64,000 nucleotides of DNA, taken from NCBI RefSeq assembly GCF_902459465.1, contig NW_022985702.1, positions 124,001 to 188,000 of the forward strand, read 5' to 3'. Both the position numbers and the translations under genes were made by a program. This DNA is from Asterias rubens. Lineage: Eukaryota > Echinodermata > Asteroidea > Forcipulatida > Asteriidae. A model generated the notes under the pieces. It had not been told where the DNA came from. It did not search any database and worked only from the letters and a program-made list of their open reading frames with translations. Below are positions 63,800 through 64,000 of this stretch, one piece after another; position 1 is the first letter of the stretch; every line of letters begins with the position of its first letter.

Positions 63800-64000
63800 A
63801 ATGATTTGCTCTGAATAGCCGTCCTTGTGGCCTACGTATTTCAACTTTCAGTATGGAACTGGAACTATTCAACTATTTGTGGATTGAGCTAGCAAAACTT
63901 CATGAACTTTTCACCTTTGCACATTGTTTTTTTGCCGCCGCTTTGTCGTCTCACGCATGCGCATACTACCGATTGTGCAGTCATTCTATTTTGTCCAACT

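Overview
The window looks like nuclear DNA from a marine deuterostome, most likely an echinoderm and probably a sea star. The evidence is AT-rich, intron-rich sequence; GT-AG spliced exons; no rRNA or organellar genes; and many interspersed repeats, including at least five copies of a family starting near TTAAAGGCAGTGGACACT and a fold-back repeat with a TCGGCCATTTATGGGAGT arm. I associate both repeats with echinoderm genomes from memory; no search was run.

Layout. 0-10 kb: a SAM-like coding exon with a frameshift, a decayed FLYWCH/MULE transposase, a decayed copy of an uncharacterised DDE-like family, and old repeats. 10.1-16.8 kb (-): a nine-exon BEN-domain gene that splices cleanly but carries two in-frame stops; its introns hold a hAT-like element and two copies of a repeat with a hammerhead-like core. 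16.9-17.4 kb: a diverged minisatellite. 17.9-19.0 kb (-): a Tc1 transposase gene framed by a histone-type promoter and a histone-type mRNA 3' stem-loop. 19.8-23.4 kb: tandem repeats, a SINE and a 1.3-kb Tigger/pogo-like non-autonomous element. 23.6-28.4 kb (+): an apparently intact, very young Ty3/gypsy LTR retrotransposon. 29.5-30.5 kb: a diverged tandem array. 31.3-34.3 kb (-): an old Ty3/gypsy copy lacking protease and reverse transcriptase. 34.7-41 kb: exons of unrecognised genes, including a zinc-finger exon next to a coding tandem repeat. 42.0-46.2 kb (-): a decayed tyrosine-recombinase-like gene. 46.3-47.6 kb: a second decayed DDE-like gene, with the fold-back repeat against its 3' end.

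The most notable object is 48,937-62,225: a 13.3-kb DNA transposon with 24-bp terminal inverted repeats, an AT/AT target duplication and dense GATGACC/GATGCCT repeats inside both ends. It carries two genes read outward from a shared 630-bp centre. On the right is a four-exon CMC/CACTA-like transposase of 1045 codons. On the left is a multi-exon gene with an N-terminal SH3/Tudor-like segment, a low-complexity repeat, a coiled coil and a C-terminal BEN domain. By analogy with plant En/Spm (TnpD transposase plus TnpA, which binds the subterminal repeats), the BEN protein may be the repeat-binding accessory factor. The same gene family occurs as the broken gene at 10-17 kb and as a start fragment at 62.7-63.8 kb, just outside the right end of the transposon.

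All coordinates were derived by reading the sequence by eye. Splice sites are predictions from GT/AG (once GC/AG) signals and reading-frame phase.
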